From: CAZMGV01 sp964565925 | GTDB taxonomy: Bacteria; JAGRBM01; JAHCIT01 | Length of the DNA stretch: 47,165 nt | Direction: 5' to 3' | Assembly (NCBI GenBank): GCA_964565925.1 | Contig: CAZMGV010000026.1 | Coordinates: forward strand, 1 to 47,165 | Shown: one piece after another, positions 1 through 7,525 of the stretch | Layout: every line of letters starts with the position of its first letter | Numbering within the stretch: the first letter of the stretch is position 1 | The notes under the pieces: model-generated | Database searches by the model: none | What the model saw: only the letters and a program-made list of their open reading frames with translations | Told to the model about the DNA's origin: nothing | Position numbers and translations under genes: made by a program

Positions 1-54
1 AGCGTCTGGCTACGAACCAGAAGGTCGGGAGTTCGACTCTCTCTGGGCCCGCCA
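1..54 (+). tRNA. tRNA-Arg(ACG), 3' part; window begins inside the gene
   Basis: The window opens within a tRNA. The anticodon stem is 5-9/17-21, with a seven-base loop at 10-16 holding ACG at 12-14. The T stem is 27-31/39-43 with loop TTCGACT at 32-38, the acceptor 3' strand is 44-50, the discriminator base G is at 51, and CCA is encoded at 52-54. Only the D-arm end and everything 3' of it are present, so pairing of the acceptor stem cannot be checked. A serine recombinase gene runs in from the other strand, so the tRNA 3' end is the probable attachment site of the element to the right. Confidence 0.9.
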
Positions 55-1533
55 ATCACAACAGTCCCTGCCTTTGGCAATCTCGTCGAACGGAAACGCC
101 AAGGAATATTCGACAGTTCCGTTTTTCACCTGAAGGTTTGTACAGACGGTTCTGGCAATCTGGCCGAGCGCTTTGGTGCTGGCCAGTTCCAGTGTGGTTT
201 CAAGCTCTTGAGCGAGTTTGTACGCATTCCCCACGTCGTCGATACTGTTGCCGCACCGCTTGTCCAGAAGCTGACGCAGCTCGATCTCAAGCGTCTCTTT
301 CTCGCGCCGCCACTGGCCGGCATTCGTGGAGTAGGTTCCGGAATCGACCATTCCCGATGAGTAAGCCTCGAAAGCCTTTGAGAGCTTCTTCTGAAGCGCT
401 TCGACCTGCTTCTCCAGCGCTGCTTTCCGGGTTTCGTGCAGCTCGTGCTCGTTGCGCCGGAAATCTTCCAGCCCCGCCCAAAGGATTTCAGCGGCTTCGG
501 GCGGAAGCGTCACCTGCCGGGAAATCTCCATGAGCTGACGGACGATCTCCGGTTCCGGGACAAACTCATGTTTGCGCCCGTCGCGCTTGCAGGCGCCGCA
601 AAAGCCGTACGAATACCGTTTTTTGGCGAAGAAGAAGGTAATGGATTTGCCGCAAACCCCGCACTCAAGAACCCCGTTCAGGGGCTTTGCCTCCCTGATC
701 TTCTTCTCCGAACGCCGGTAGTCGGTAAGACGGTTTAGAATCTTCCTGTGGGTTTCCCACGAGATCAGGGGCTCGTGCCGGTAATCTTTAATAAGCTGGT
801 CCTTGAAGTAGTACGGGCCGGCATAAATCGGGTTCGTGATGTGCCGGTAAACGGAGTTCCGGTCCAGCGTTTTCCCGTGAAACGTGATGCCGAGATTCCG
901 GGCCTCTTCGACCAGCCGGTTGATTGAATAGTTGCCCGTCGCCGCCATTTCGAGCAGTTGGGTCATCAGGGGAGCCATTGCCGGGTCTGGTTCGATGCCG
1001 CTACGGGACAGTTTCCGGTACCCCGGCGGGGCTTTGTGCGCCCAGTGCCCTTGAGCGTTCTGCTGGGCGACACACGCTTTCACCCGCGATCCCAGGTGCC
1101 TCGTTTCGCTCCGGGCAAACATCGCCATCATGTCGAAACGGTCCCACTCCGACGGCGGGGAGTCCTTATGCAGGTGAAAATGATCCAGGGCTGCGTGGAG
1201 ATGCTTGCCGTGCTTCCTGATCAGATCTTCCAGCCGGGCATGATCCCAGGAATTCCGGTTCGAGCGGTCCATCTTGTAGACGACCAGATGAAGCACATCC
1301 GCTGAAGCAGCGAATGCTTTCAGCATCGCCTGAAACCTCACCCGTTCGTCGTCGAACGTGGCGGTTTCGGCGACTTCCACGACGTGGACCGGATCAAGGC
1401 CGTTCTGCCGGCAGTATTTCCGGATCGCATCCGACTGGAGACCGAGCGAAATACCGCCGCGCGCCTGATCGTCCGAACTGACACGGGAGAACCCGAACGC
1501 CTTGCCGCCCGGTGTTGAAGCTTGCCTTGTCAT
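10..1533 (-). CDS. Large serine recombinase (site-specific integrase)
   Basis: This is a 507-residue large serine recombinase, predicted to integrate and excise the element next to the tRNA. The N-terminal resolvase domain carries the nucleophile motif RVSSDDQ. A recombinase DNA-binding domain follows, then a zinc ribbon with CGVCG and CGACK pairs, and then a long charged coiled coil, all typical of the family. I chose the ATG at 1533 because GGGAGG lies nine bases upstream of it; a longer reading from 1593 adds 20 residues of poor sequence. The C-terminus is unusual: the last codons lie antisense to the tRNA-Arg and the TAG stop is CTA at 10-12 inside the anticodon loop. Excision would therefore change or remove the protein's tail if the crossover lies in the tRNA. 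Small genes upstream on the same strand look co-transcribed. Confidence 0.93.
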   Translation of the reverse strand: MTRQASTPGGKAFGFSRVSSDDQARGGISLGLQSDAIRKYCRQNGLDPVHVVEVAETATFDDERVRFQAMLKAFAASADVLHLVVYKMDRSNRNSWDHARLEDLIRKHGKHLHAALDHFHLHKDSPPSEWDRFDMMAMFARSETRHLGSRVKACVAQQNAQGHWAHKAPPGYRKLSRSGIEPDPAMAPLMTQLLEMAATGNYSINRLVEEARNLGITFHGKTLDRNSVYRHITNPIYAGPYYFKDQLIKDYRHEPLISWETHRKILNRLTDYRRSEKKIREAKPLNGVLECGVCGKSITFFFAKKRYSYGFCGACKRDGRKHEFVPEPEIVRQLMEISRQVTLPPEAAEILWAGLEDFRRNEHELHETRKAALEKQVEALQKKLSKAFEAYSSGMVDSGTYSTNAGQWRREKETLEIELRQLLDKRCGNSIDDVGNAYKLAQELETTLELASTKALGQIARTVCTNLQVKNGTVEYSLAFPFDEIAKGRDCCDWRAQRESNSRPSGS

Positions 1534-1585
1534 AAATCGCCGCCTCCCAAAGAACCTCTCATCTTCCGGCAATTCATTGCCGCCG

Positions 1586-1810
1586 TCAACCATTTCCCCG
1601 GCTGACTACCTTCAGCCGGGTCCGCCGCAATGGCGGAATATCCACTTGGCGCATTCCATTTCGGCCGTTCCGGATATCGTCGAAAATCCGGAGCAGATTC
1701 CTTACCCGCCCGGACGCTTCGTCGATCTCCCTGTCTGCCGGAACCCGGCTGATCGCCCTGGTAAGGGATATGCGAAAAGAATCCCGGGACGGCGCTGTCT
1801 GGTATTTCAT
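1586..1810 (-). CDS. Small basic hypothetical protein
   Basis: This is a 74-residue reading frame, rich in Arg and Asp/Glu and with no Cys, lying between the recombinase and the small genes upstream on the same strand. It fills an otherwise empty stretch of about 360 bases. A GAGGAG stretch lies 14 bases before the ATG, which is far for a ribosome binding site. A second minus-strand frame also runs through here (1530-1967), so assignment is uncertain. I recognise no family, and it may be noncoding. Confidence 0.3.
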   Translation of the reverse strand: MKYQTAPSRDSFRISLTRAISRVPADREIDEASGRVRNLLRIFDDIRNGRNGMRQVDIPPLRRTRLKVVSRGNG

Positions 1811-1894
1811 GAGACACCGGCGGTCTCCTCATGTCCGATTCGCACGGATCACGGGCGGCGTCTTGGGCTGAACATGGTGTTCCTGTCGCAGGAA

Positions 1895-2107
1895 TCACCG
1901 CTGATTGTCGTCCTTCTTCGGACGGATCGTGAACCGGTAGCTTTTGCCCGCCTTCACGGTGACGCATCTCGCGCCGCCGCTGACGATCTCCCCGGTAATC
2001 GAATACTCAAAGAATCCGTGCTCAAGGCCCTCTTCGACCGCCTCGACGATCTTGCGAGTCGCCCTGTCCATCTCTGAACGGTCCAGTTCCGGGGGGTTGT
2101 GCGGCAT
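1895..2107 (-). CDS. Small hypothetical protein of the integrase operon
   Basis: This is a 70-residue protein with an N-terminal charged helix (about residues 8-30) followed by a segment predicted to form beta strands and a basic, polar C-terminus. An AAAGGA-type ribosome binding site precedes the ATG at good spacing. It lies three bases downstream of the next gene's stop on the same strand, so the two are very probably co-transcribed and translationally linked. I do not recognise the family. Its place between an integrase and a MerR-like regulator suggests an element-specific accessory function, which is inference. Confidence 0.6.
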   Translation of the reverse strand: MPHNPPELDRSEMDRATRKIVEAVEEGLEHGFFEYSITGEIVSGGARCVTVKAGKSYRFTIRPKKDDNQR

Positions 2108-2110
2108 GAT

Positions 2111-2383
2111 TCACGTCCTTTCCGGCAGATTCCGGAAGCGGTGTAGCGGCACCAGTCCGATGGCGTCGCGCCGGACCTGGAACCGTACCAAGCCGCCACG
2201 GTGAAGCTCGGCGACAATATCGCCGAATTCGTCTCCAGTGATGAAAAAGCCTTTGTCCTCGAATGCCTCCTTGACGGCCCGGATAAACCGGCCGGCCTGC
2301 GGGTGGCCGTTCCAGCGGTCGCAGAGAATCTGGTATACAGCCTGTGCGCCCGGTGAAAGCGCTGGAGTCTGGGCTTCACTCAT
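2111..2383 (-). CDS. Small hypothetical protein, possible winged-helix fold
   Basis: This is a 90-residue protein. The middle region alternates helix-forming stretches with a Gly-containing turn and a short basic strand pair near residues 65-80, a pattern compatible with a small winged-helix DNA-binding domain. No family is recognised from a motif. Its ATG overlaps the stop of the MerR-like gene by four bases (ATGA at 2380-2383), and an AAAGGCGG stretch upstream can serve as ribosome binding site. It is therefore the second gene of the minus-strand operon that ends with the recombinase. Confidence 0.65.
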   Translation of the reverse strand: MSEAQTPALSPGAQAVYQILCDRWNGHPQAGRFIRAVKEAFEDKGFFITGDEFGDIVAELHRGGLVRFQVRRDAIGLVPLHRFRNLPERT

Positions 2384-2907
2384 TTCTTGCCGCCTTTCGC
2401 CGGGCGTTTCGACGGTTTCGCTCCATGGATCTGCTGATGGGCCGGTTTGCTCCAGTCCCAGCGAATAGGCTTGAACACATCTATCGGAAGCTGACGATAC
2501 TGGACGACTTCGACCGTCACCCGGCCGACTTTTTCCTTGTGAATCACCCGGTCACGTCCGGGGTGCGAAAGCGAAAGCGACCGTCCGCATGTTTTCCCGT
2601 CAGGAACGAGCTGGTGCATGATGCTTTCCGGCCGGTATCCCTCCTGGAACAGCGCGTCGAAATTGTTCAGAAGATACTTGATCTGCTCACGGGTCAGATC
2701 GAGCCGTGAAAGCCGGTTTGCAGTTTCGGCTCGCACCAGATCTTCTTTCGACCAGAAACCCGGTGTGCGGGGGCTTCCCGTGTACCCGGCCGGGCGGACG
2801 TATCCCGCCCGGACCAGCCGCATGAGCTTGTCGTAGCTCAGGCCAAGCACTTTGGCGGCGGCTTCGCTGTCGAGGGTTCCCGGGGGCTGTTGAATGCGCT
2901 TTCTCAT
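2380..2907 (-). CDS. MerR-like helix-turn-helix DNA-binding protein
   Basis: This is a 175-residue protein. An N-terminal MerR/excisionase-like winged helix at about residues 13-60 recognises DNA: it has the pattern of a helix, LGLSYDKLMRLVRAGYV, and then a wing. A second helical segment with a TREQIKYLL motif follows, and a basic tail (Lys/Arg/Pro rich) closes the protein. The ATG at 2907 is preferred over an upstream frame start at 2961 because the HTH begins right after it; I see no strong ribosome binding site, so initiation may be leaderless or weak. It heads the minus-strand operon ending in the integrase, so control of excision or of the operon is a reasonable inference. Confidence 0.75.
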   Translation of the reverse strand: MRKRIQQPPGTLDSEAAAKVLGLSYDKLMRLVRAGYVRPAGYTGSPRTPGFWSKEDLVRAETANRLSRLDLTREQIKYLLNNFDALFQEGYRPESIMHQLVPDGKTCGRSLSLSHPGRDRVIHKEKVGRVTVEVVQYRQLPIDVFKPIRWDWSKPAHQQIHGAKPSKRPAKGGKK

Positions 2908-3949
2908 ACTTGCAACTGGAACAAATATACGCACTTCGCAGGATAAACGCAAGACCCCCAACTAAAGTCATGAGCGAACGGCCGAAACTCCGGCGCCGCT
3001 CCACGCGCGCATCAGCAAACCCGGTGCTCTCGGCAGATTCTCGCCGGAATTTCGTCGCCTCTCCCCGGAGACACGCCAGACTCTCGTCCAGATGCACTGC
3101 CGTGCCCGTGAAAGGATTTGCCAGGCGCGTACCGGGCTGGCGCGAATGGTTTTAGGGATTTATCCCGAAAATGGCCCGCAAGATTGGCCGCCAGCTAAGA
3201 AATTTGGTGCCATTTCGCGGTTGCGGCGGCTTGAGCGCCGATTCTCAAGCACGTCTAAAGCGGTCGCACCGTCAAGGAATCGACGCCGTTAGTGCCAGGC
3301 CAAGAGGTTCTTCGCATACCGACCGGCGACCGCTACGGCCTTTCGGTTCGCAACCGTGGTGGCCGTCAGCCAGCCCTCCCTCCGCTGCCTAGGCGCTTGC
3401 TATACCGCCATACGTTCACCATCTGGTTCCATGTGTTCGACATTCCGTATGTCCACTAGGTGGCCAAGTGAGTGCCGACGAGAGCATCGCGCCTTCAAAA
3501 ACCCCGGCCACCTCGGAGCGGCGTGCATGGCCACCTAGCAGGCAGAAATCCGGCCGCCTCGGCAGGCGGATTCGAGGCAGGCTCGCCACGTACGTCAGGC
3601 AGGTACCTCGCCTGGCCACTTCGGACGTACGTCACGAGGTGGAAATGCGGCCACGCCGGAGGAAACCACAAGGCGCCCTCGCAGGCAGTCACGACGTCGC
3701 CTCGGTGGAAACACTTTGGTCACCTGAGTGCAAGCGACGGGTTTGAGCGGTTGCCGAACTCCAAAAATGACCGCAGCGTGAGCCGGGCGGCAATGTCCGA
3801 AATTTCGCACGCCGGATCTTCGATATGCTTCATAAGTTCTGAGGCCACTTCGGCTTAACGGTTCCAAATTCAATCCATAACGAAACTTGCGCCCTATGCC
3901 AGCGTACGCCAGCTTTCAGCCAATTAATTGCTTTTTGAAAGACGTCATT
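2908..3949. other. About 1 kb intergenic region without a convincing gene
   Basis: No reading frame here has both a plausible ribosome binding site and protein-like composition. Short frames occur on both strands, including a 136-codon minus-strand frame at 2687-3097 that overlaps the MerR-like gene, but none resembles a known family. The region must hold the promoter of the minus-strand integrase operon (left side) and that of the plus-strand Shango operon (right side). Its right half contains the periodic repeat array described separately. Confidence 0.6.
3506..3740. repeat. Degenerate tandem array with a 23-bp period
   Basis: Units beginning with a variant of GGCCACCTCGG start at 3506, 3529 and 3552, then 3614, then 3649, 3672, 3695 and 3718. 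The steps inside the two runs are exactly 23 bases. The first 10-11 bases of each unit are related and the remaining 12 vary. Further degenerate copies may start at 3298, 3361, 3383 and 3406, and one isolated copy is at 3843. The period is not a multiple of three, which argues against a coding repeat. An 11-bp inverted repeat (CTAGGTGGCCA at 3456-3466, TGGCCACCTAG at 3528-3538) uses the same core. Function is unknown; a protein-binding array or a relic of slippage would both fit. Confidence 0.6.
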
Positions 3950-6199
3950 ATGTCGGGCTTCGCCGCTTTTCTCCTCATCTGCCTTGTAATTTATTGGCTA
4001 TTTAGCCCGTCGTCGGATTCAAAAAAGAGTCGAAACCAGAAGGACTACGGATTTTCCGGAGACGACCCGGACGTCGAAGAGTCCGGGTATTCCCGGGCAT
4101 TTCAACCCGCCCGTTCAGGATCACGCGATGGCGACCAGTTCTGGCTCTCGAAGGACAAGACGGTCACTATAGCGAATTACGAAATCGCTGGTGGATGGCT
4201 ATATGTCGGCAAAGATCTCCTGCCGGCAGGAGGATGGAAGGCCGTTGAGCCCGCCCTAATAAACCCATCCCTGAAAGTGTCCAAATCTACGGTGGACCGG
4301 GCCGGCGAAACCATGACGTATTGGCCGTCATATTCGGAGATAAAGCCGGAAGCCCGCGCCGCTTATCTCGAATGGCTGGCTCACGGCAGGTCCGATCCGT
4401 CAGTTTATATCGGGTATGTATTCCTGTACTTCTACAGTCTTGAACGCCGGTTACTCACTGACCAGACGACCGCCTCTGAGCGCGAAACTCTAGAGCTAAT
4501 TGGCGAAGTCGAACGGTTGCTCGGAATCTACGGGAGCAACCGGTCGTTTGCTTCATATGCGACGGGGTTACTGGATATCGCGAAACTGATTCATGCCGGA
4601 TATGCAGGCCGCCTCGATTCGAATTTCAACTCCTCCATTCCGTCCGAACTGATGACCCGGCTCGCTCTCGCAAAGATCGTCGCTGACGGAAAGCCAATCC
4701 CGGCGGATTGGGCGTTAGCATGGCTGATGCACAGCCCCGAGAGCCGTCTCAGAACGCCCGCGAAACGCTGCCCGGACGAGTTCGCTCGTTTGTTCATGAC
4801 GCGGTACCAGCAGAAATATGGTGACGGCCTGAAAGTAAAACCAAACAAAACCAGGCTCCGGCTTGCCTACCGGCCTGCAAGCGCCTCATTCGGCGGCGAA
4901 ATCACGGCATCCGCCGGCGATCTGCCCGATGTCATGGCTCAGAAAGCTCCCGTCAACCGGTTAATGGAACTGGCAGAAATCTGCACGGCCGATCTGGAGC
5001 CGTTTAGCCGGTGGAGAGGGAGGAATCCTGATGCGAAGCCGGATCTGAACGCCATTGCATTACTGCCCAATGACCTGGTGGCTGGTCATGAGAACGAGAA
5101 ACTTCAAGAACTGTCAAAATGGCTGAAGGACATCACCTCCGGGAAGGAATTCATGATCGTCAAGACGGACGATCTCATCTCCCACTGGCCGGAACACATC
5201 GAGGAGAAGATATCGAAGTCCGAAGCCGTGCAGATCATTCATTTGCTGGAAAAGCGCGGATTTGGAATGGAACCGGACGTAAGATTCGGCGGAGTAACAC
5301 CGTCCGCGACCGAAAAGCTGGTCATATTCAGACTAACAGCAGGATCTCCCGCTGCCCCGTCACAACATTACACGGCGGGCTCGGTGCTGCTGCACCTTGC
5401 CTCGGCGGTTGCAGTTGCCGACGGCGTCGTCTCGGAACATGAAATACACCATCTGGAAGAACACCTCGTCCGGTCCTTAAGGCTATCCGCCGAAGAAACC
5501 GCACGAATGAATGCGCACTTGCGCTGGCTACTCGAAGAACAGCCGGGCCTAGGTGGTCTCAAAAAGAGGATGGAATCGCTATCCGACCCGCAGCGGTCGG
5601 AAATCGGACGATATCTGGTTACGGTTGCGGGTGCCGACGGTCACATTGGACCCGATGAGGTAAAAACCCTCACCAAGCTCTATACGCTTCTCGGCCTCGA
5701 TCCGGCCAAGGTCTATAGCCACGCCCATGAACTCGCTACCACCGCACCGGGCAATGTGGATGAACCGATCACGGTGGTTCCTGCAGTTACCGGCAGCACC
5801 GGAAAGGCTATCCCCCGCATGCCTGACGTTTCTGGAACTTCTTTTGAACTTGACCACAAGGCGGTCGAGCGGAAGCTGGCCGAAACGGCTGCCGTTACGA
5901 GTCTGCTGGGAAGCATCTTTAGTGAAGATGAGTCGGCCCCATTACCGCAGCCCCCAAGTGCCCAGAGCAACATCCGCAACCTCGATACGGCCCATTCAGC
6001 ACTTTTTGCCGCGTTCCAGAACAAGGAATTCGTTCCGCGAGCGGAGATCGAACGAGTCACGTCCGAGCTGGGCCTTATGACGGACGGTGCGATTGAAATG
6101 CTAAATGAAGTTGCTTTTGATGTCTGCGGAGAGCCGCTGCTGGACGGTGACGATCCGGTTATTGTGAATCAGGCGGTCTGGAAGGAAATCAGGGCGTGA
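3950..6199 (+). CDS. sngA: Shango defence protein SngA: TerB_N-TerB-TerB_C protein
   Basis: This is a 749-residue protein with an N-terminal membrane segment (residues 3-17) and a Ser/Lys-rich linker. A TerB_N domain follows at about residues 60-260, containing the family signature around YLEWLAHGRSDPSVYIGYVF. A TerB domain lies at about 470-597, with two acidic helices carrying DGVVSEHE and DGHIGPDE, which are candidate metal-binding sites. A TerB_C domain lies at about 660-749 (LDTAHSALFAAF, GEPLLDGDDP). This domain order next to a BrxD-like ATPase and an Lhr-like helicase is the Shango anti-phage system. I start at the ATG at 3950 because the membrane segment begins there; the frame is open from 3887. 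Its stop overlaps the start of the next gene (GTGA), so translation is coupled. The role of TerB in the complex is not shown by the sequence. Confidence 0.9.
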   Translation: MSGFAAFLLICLVIYWLFSPSSDSKKSRNQKDYGFSGDDPDVEESGYSRAFQPARSGSRDGDQFWLSKDKTVTIANYEIAGGWLYVGKDLLPAGGWKAVEPALINPSLKVSKSTVDRAGETMTYWPSYSEIKPEARAAYLEWLAHGRSDPSVYIGYVFLYFYSLERRLLTDQTTASERETLELIGEVERLLGIYGSNRSFASYATGLLDIAKLIHAGYAGRLDSNFNSSIPSELMTRLALAKIVADGKPIPADWALAWLMHSPESRLRTPAKRCPDEFARLFMTRYQQKYGDGLKVKPNKTRLRLAYRPASASFGGEITASAGDLPDVMAQKAPVNRLMELAEICTADLEPFSRWRGRNPDAKPDLNAIALLPNDLVAGHENEKLQELSKWLKDITSGKEFMIVKTDDLISHWPEHIEEKISKSEAVQIIHLLEKRGFGMEPDVRFGGVTPSATEKLVIFRLTAGSPAAPSQHYTAGSVLLHLASAVAVADGVVSEHEIHHLEEHLVRSLRLSAEETARMNAHLRWLLEEQPGLGGLKKRMESLSDPQRSEIGRYLVTVAGADGHIGPDEVKTLTKLYTLLGLDPAKVYSHAHELATTAPGNVDEPITVVPAVTGSTGKAIPRMPDVSGTSFELDHKAVERKLAETAAVTSLLGSIFSEDESAPLPQPPSAQSNIRNLDTAHSALFAAFQNKEFVPRAEIERVTSELGLMTDGAIEMLNEVAFDVCGEPLLDGDDPVIVNQAVWKEIRA

Positions 6200-7524
6200 A
6201 CGTATCTATTAAGCCGAAAGATCGTGATGCAATCGTCCAGTCGCTTCGGGCCGGGGTGGTGCCCCGTTCCGGGCTCCAGCATATTCAGGTAGGCCGGGCC
6301 GACGAAGTGAAGGCGTTGGTCCGGGACATCGAACGCGTAGCTGAAGGGGGCTCCGCCATCCGGTTCGTGATCGGCGAATATGGTGCCGGAAAGACATTTT
6401 TCCTTAATTTGGTTCGCTCCGTGGGGCTGGAGAAAAAACTTGTAACTGCTCACGCGGACCTTTCGCCGGACCGGAGACTTCAGGCCTCCGGCGGTCAGGC
6501 ACGTTCGCTTTACGCCGAACTTATCAGGAATCTGGCGACGCGGTCCAAGCCGGAGGGCGGCGCGCTCCCAAGCGTGGTGGAGCGGTTTGTTTCCAACGCC
6601 ATCCAGGACTCGAAGGCAAAAGGAATTAAGCCGGATGCGGCTATTCACGAGCGGCTTTCAGCGCTGTCTGAACTGGTCGGCGGTTACGATTTCGCCGAAG
6701 TGATTGCCGCTTACTGGCGGGGACATGACACAGGAGACGAAGTCCTCAAAACATCGGCCGTCAGGTGGCTTCGTGGAGAGTTCTCGACGAAAACCGACGC
6801 CCGGAATGCTCTCGGTGTCCGAACCATCGTGGACGACTCGAATGTTTACGACCAGATAAAGCTGCTTTCCAGGTTCTTCAAGCTGGCCGGATACGACGGG
6901 TTTCTGGTCTGCTTCGATGAATTGGTGAACCTGTTCAAGCTCGCTCATACGCAAAACCGGAACGCGAACTACGAACAGATTCTGCGGATACTGAACGATA
7001 CCCTACAGGGATCCTCGGCTAACCTGGGGTTCCTGTTCGGCGGGACACCGGAATTCCTGATGGATACCCGTCGCGGCCTCTATAGCTATCAGGCACTCCA
7101 GTCACGGCTGGCTGCCAACCAGTTTACGTCCGGCGGCCTGGTCGATTTCACACATCCCGTGCTTCGGCTCGCGAGCCTGACGCCCGAAGACCTGTTCGTG
7201 CTTCTCTCCAAACTTCGCCTCGTTTACGCCGGAGGCGACTCAGCCAAGCCGGCAATCCCGGATGAGGGGATAAAGGCGTTCATGCGCCATTGCTCGACTC
7301 GCATCGGCGACGCGTACTTCCGTACGCCCCGAAGCACCGTAACGGCGTTCATTAACCTGCTGGCGGTCCTCGAACAGAATCCCGGCGTTTCATGGGAACA
7401 GCTTGTCGGAACCGTCGAAATACCCACGGACAAGAACCCGGACCTCGAACCTCTGGAATCCGAAGACGGTTCTGCCGGTGAAAAAGCCCCTGATGGGGGC
7501 GACCTGGCATCCTTCAAGCTCTGA
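6196..7524 (+). CDS. sngB: Shango ATPase SngB, BrxD/DUF2791-like
   Basis: This is a 442-residue P-loop ATPase of the BREX BrxD-like (DUF2791) family. Walker A is GEYGAGKT at residues 60-67 and a Walker B-like FLVCFDELVNL lies near residue 235. An arginine-containing region of AAA type follows, and the C-terminus is acidic and probably disordered. It uses a GTG start that overlaps the SngA stop by four bases. The next gene begins one base after its stop codon. In BREX types 2 and 6 a related ATPase also pairs with a helicase of the same family as the next gene, which supports a physical ATPase-helicase partnership. It presumably couples ATP hydrolysis to sensing or loading of the helicase on foreign DNA; that is inference. 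Confidence 0.9.
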   Translation: MNVSIKPKDRDAIVQSLRAGVVPRSGLQHIQVGRADEVKALVRDIERVAEGGSAIRFVIGEYGAGKTFFLNLVRSVGLEKKLVTAHADLSPDRRLQASGGQARSLYAELIRNLATRSKPEGGALPSVVERFVSNAIQDSKAKGIKPDAAIHERLSALSELVGGYDFAEVIAAYWRGHDTGDEVLKTSAVRWLRGEFSTKTDARNALGVRTIVDDSNVYDQIKLLSRFFKLAGYDGFLVCFDELVNLFKLAHTQNRNANYEQILRILNDTLQGSSANLGFLFGGTPEFLMDTRRGLYSYQALQSRLAANQFTSGGLVDFTHPVLRLASLTPEDLFVLLSKLRLVYAGGDSAKPAIPDEGIKAFMRHCSTRIGDAYFRTPRSTVTAFINLLAVLEQNPGVSWEQLVGTVEIPTDKNPDLEPLESEDGSAGEKAPDGGDLASFKL

Positions 7525-7525
7525 C

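Noticed and set aside
2687..3097. 136-codon minus-strand frame
   Set aside because: It overlaps the MerR-like gene in another frame and shows no protein-like family signal.
3298..3740. CRISPR array
   Set aside because: The units are too degenerate and the conserved part is only 10-11 bases; there is no uniform spacer length or Cas gene nearby.
3462..3860. Plus-strand coding sequence in the repeat array
   Set aside because: Frames lack a ribosome binding site and family resemblance, and a 23-bp period cannot encode an in-frame repeat.
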